A DNA stretch of 16,120 nucleotides from an uncultured Chloroflexota bacterium. Lineage in GTDB: Bacteria > Chloroflexota > Anaerolineae > Aggregatilineales > Phototrophicaceae. The stretch spans positions 1 through 16,120 of the forward strand of contig CALBRY010000391.1 of NCBI GenBank assembly GCA_937927665.1, given 5' to 3'. The notes under the pieces are model-generated. The model did not search any database and was not told where the DNA came from. It saw nothing but the letters and a program-made list of their open reading frames with translations. The position numbers and the translations under genes were made by a program. The first letter of the stretch is position 1, and every line of letters starts with the position of its first letter. Positions 14,350-16,120 of the stretch are shown here, in pieces.

Positions 14350-16120
14350 ATGACAGACACCACATTCCTCCCCAAACGCGGCAGCGCGCCGCCAGCGCTG
14401 GCAGGCGTCGGGCGCATCTGGGGACGTATCTCACCGTCACTCGTGCCGGTGCTTGCGGTCGTCACCGCGTTGATCATCACCGTGCCGTTTATGATGCTGA
14501 CAGGCGCGCGCGGGGATTTCAGCCGGGGCTTGAATATCGCGGGTACGGCATATGTTGCGCTCCTTGAAGGCGCAACCGGATTGACGATCAATGATCAGGT
14601 GAGTTTAGACGATCTCACGCGCGTCACGATGCTGGCAGACGAGATGGGAACGGTTCAGCGCAGCGAACTCCGCGATCTAGCGCGTGCGATCAACGGCTAC
14701 GCGGTGGCTGGTGTTGATAATGCCCGCCGCTATGCCGATGCGCTGGCGCTGTTTCCCACGCTTGACGCGGAAGCGCTCACCGACTTGGGCGAAAGCGTGA
14801 TCGAGATGCGCGCCGTTGGCGAAGCACAACTCGACGCGATGCAGCCGCTCATCATCGAATTGGAAGCGGCGGAACGCTCCGCCGTGCGCGATCTCGCGGA
14901 GCGGGTACGCAGCGAAGGCGCAGTTACAGCGGAACTGCAAGCGGAGATCGCCGCGATTGCGCCATCTGCCGCCGTGCTGGATGCGGAAACACTGTACACG
15001 CATATGCGCGCAGTCGAGGAGTACGGCATCGTCCGCTTGAGCGCGTTCACCGAACGATTGGCGCTGATCCGCGATGCCGGATTGACGCTCGAAGCGGCAG
15101 AACTCACCACATTGACAGAGCTCACCGCCGAAAATGCGGTCACAACACTGGATACAGCACAGCGGATCGCCGTCGAGATCGATGTGCTGGAGCGGGTCGC
15201 CATCGCTGATCCGGCGGCACTGGCGAGCGAAATCGCGATTGTGCGCGGGCTGTATGATAACGGACTGCTGACGAATGAAACCGTCACGACGGCACTCAGC
15301 GAGGAACTTCCGCGTGCTGCCGCTGACAATCTGATCGTGCGCCGCCCCGGTGATCGCTTGGTGATCAGCCGGACGGATGCCGCCGCCGGGTTGGTTCACG
15401 GTGACGATGATCCGGCGAATCCGATCGAAGTGGCATTTCTGCGGCTTGGCGGATCGGCGTTTTTGTTCTTCCCCGCCAACCTTGAAAGCATGATCGTTCG
15501 CTCGATTCCGTTCATCATCGCCGGTTTAGCGGTATCGCTTGGCTTTAAGGCGGGATTGTTCAACATTGGTGCGGAAGGTCAGCTTTACGCGGGGGCGACT
15601 GCCGCCGTTTGGGTCGCGGTTGCGCCGATGTTCGCCGCGATGCCGGCGATCCTCCATATTCCGCTGGTGATCATCGCGGGTATTTTCGGCGGTGCGTTGT
15701 GGGGCGCGATACCCGGTGCGCTCAAGGCTTACACGGGCGCGCATGAAGTGATCGTCACGATCATGTTGAACTATATCGCCGTGCTGCTGGTCGATTGGCT
15801 GATCAAATCGACGAACCCGATTTTGCTGCTCGATCCAACCGCATCAACCCCGCGCACACCGTTTATTCATCCGAGCGCGGGCTTAACCCGCTTCCCGGAT
15901 ATTTCGCCGGTGATGTTCATCCTTGCAGGCGTGATCACGGCGGCGATCTGGATGTACAGCCGCCGTAAGGCAATCCAGAAAAACCCGCGCACCGCTATCC
16001 GCCCGATCGTGTACGGCGTGCTGATCGCGGTCGGCGGCTTGTTCCTTCAGTGGATCAGCGTCCGTAACGCGCTTCATATCGGCTTCGTGATCATGATCCT
16101 CGCGGTGCTGTTCACCGACT
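14350..16120 (+). CDS. ABC importer permease (BPD_transp_2, NupP-like) with large insertion; 3' end outside window
   Basis: Open from the ATG at 14350 (TAGAGG 5 nt upstream, overlapping the ATPase stop) to the window edge: 590 codons so far, whereas NupP/YufP-type permeases are about 350 in total. The N-tail and TM1 (about 31-52, VPVLAVVTALIITVPFMML) and the AYVALLEGATG stretch are normal. About residues 78-367 are extra: Ala/Glu/Arg/Leu-rich and amphipathic, predicted mostly helical, with no membrane segment. The core resumes at about 368 with LESMIVRSIPFIIAGLAV, then FKAGLFNIGAEGQ (399-411), and the EAA-like coupling region GAHEVIVTIMLNYIA (463-477), NPILLLDPTASTPRTP. Around 536-580 a basic loop and an additional hydrophobic segment precede LHIGFVIMILAVLFTD, where the family normally has one helix. 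The permease is expected to pair with the ATPase upstream. The insert would face outside the membrane. Confidence 0.88.
   Translation, partial: MTDTTFLPKRGSAPPALAGVGRIWGRISPSLVPVLAVVTALIITVPFMMLTGARGDFSRGLNIAGTAYVALLEGATGLTINDQVSLDDLTRVTMLADEMGTVQRSELRDLARAINGYAVAGVDNARRYADALALFPTLDAEALTDLGESVIEMRAVGEAQLDAMQPLIIELEAAERSAVRDLAERVRSEGAVTAELQAEIAAIAPSAAVLDAETLYTHMRAVEEYGIVRLSAFTERLALIRDAGLTLEAAELTTLTELTAENAVTTLDTAQRIAVEIDVLERVAIADPAALASEIAIVRGLYDNGLLTNETVTTALSEELPRAAADNLIVRRPGDRLVISRTDAAAGLVHGDDDPANPIEVAFLRLGGSAFLFFPANLESMIVRSIPFIIAGLAVSLGFKAGLFNIGAEGQLYAGATAAVWVAVAPMFAAMPAILHIPLVIIAGIFGGALWGAIPGALKAYTGAHEVIVTIMLNYIAVLLVDWLIKSTNPILLLDPTASTPRTPFIHPSAGLTRFPDISPVMFILAGVITAAIWMYSRRKAIQKNPRTAIRPIVYGVLIAVGGLFLQWISVRNALHIGFVIMILAVLFTD

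Noticed and set aside
14677..15399. Long minus-strand frames (up to 240 codons) opposite the permease insert
   Set aside because: Cys/Arg/Gln-rich composition typical of antisense to GC-rich coding DNA; the plus-strand frame is continuous with the permease.

Overview
The window reads like a chromosomal segment from a Chloroflexota bacterium, most likely Anaerolineae-like. This is an inference from gene content, not from any marker gene. The clues are a modular secreted protein with a CYGN-type N-terminal domain, SH3/FecR-like parts, a Ser/Thr-rich linker and a beta-helix; a membrane protein with a toast-rack (LiaF-like) C-terminal domain; a secreted tetra-PPC protein; a DUF4037 gene; moderately GC-rich DNA; and interspersed repeats with the core AACGCAAAG. 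There are no rRNA or tRNA genes, CRISPR arrays, transposases or phage genes. No gene-free stretch exceeds 180 bases.

Left half (1-7624), all genes on the minus strand. In transcription order: a DMT/EamA permease (7624-6779); then, behind its own promoter, surE (6643-5723), a DUF4037 nucleotidyltransferase-like gene (5614-4523) and a secreted protein of four PPC domains (4485-2998); then, behind another promoter, a membrane-anchored TPR protein (2863-1649); then two adjacent paralogous toast-rack proteins, one with three membrane helices (1568-549) and one without (458-1, cut by the window edge).

Right half (7776-16120), all plus strand: ribokinase rbsK, a large exported beta-helix protein that starts at TTG, class I fructose-1,6-bisphosphatase (fbp) bracketed by two perfect hairpins, and the start of an ABC importer operon of the sugar/nucleoside (BMP-dependent, NupO/NupP-like) type: a tandem-NBD ATPase and a permease that runs off the window.

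The most unusual item is the permease. Between its first membrane helix and its conserved transport core it carries about 290 extra residues, Ala/Glu-rich and predicted helical, and it has a second smaller insertion with an extra hydrophobic segment near the window end. The second notable signal is a small inverted-repeat family (ends AACGCAAAG / CTTTGCGTT) with three copies. One copy supplies the start codon and first codons of the signal peptide of the PPC protein. Other signals are the soluble/membrane toast-rack pair, a 36-bp tandem duplication in the surface-protein linker and a marked excess of GATC. A loose nucleoside/ribose theme (surE, rbsK, nucleoside-type ABC transporter) is present, but the genes are not in one operon.
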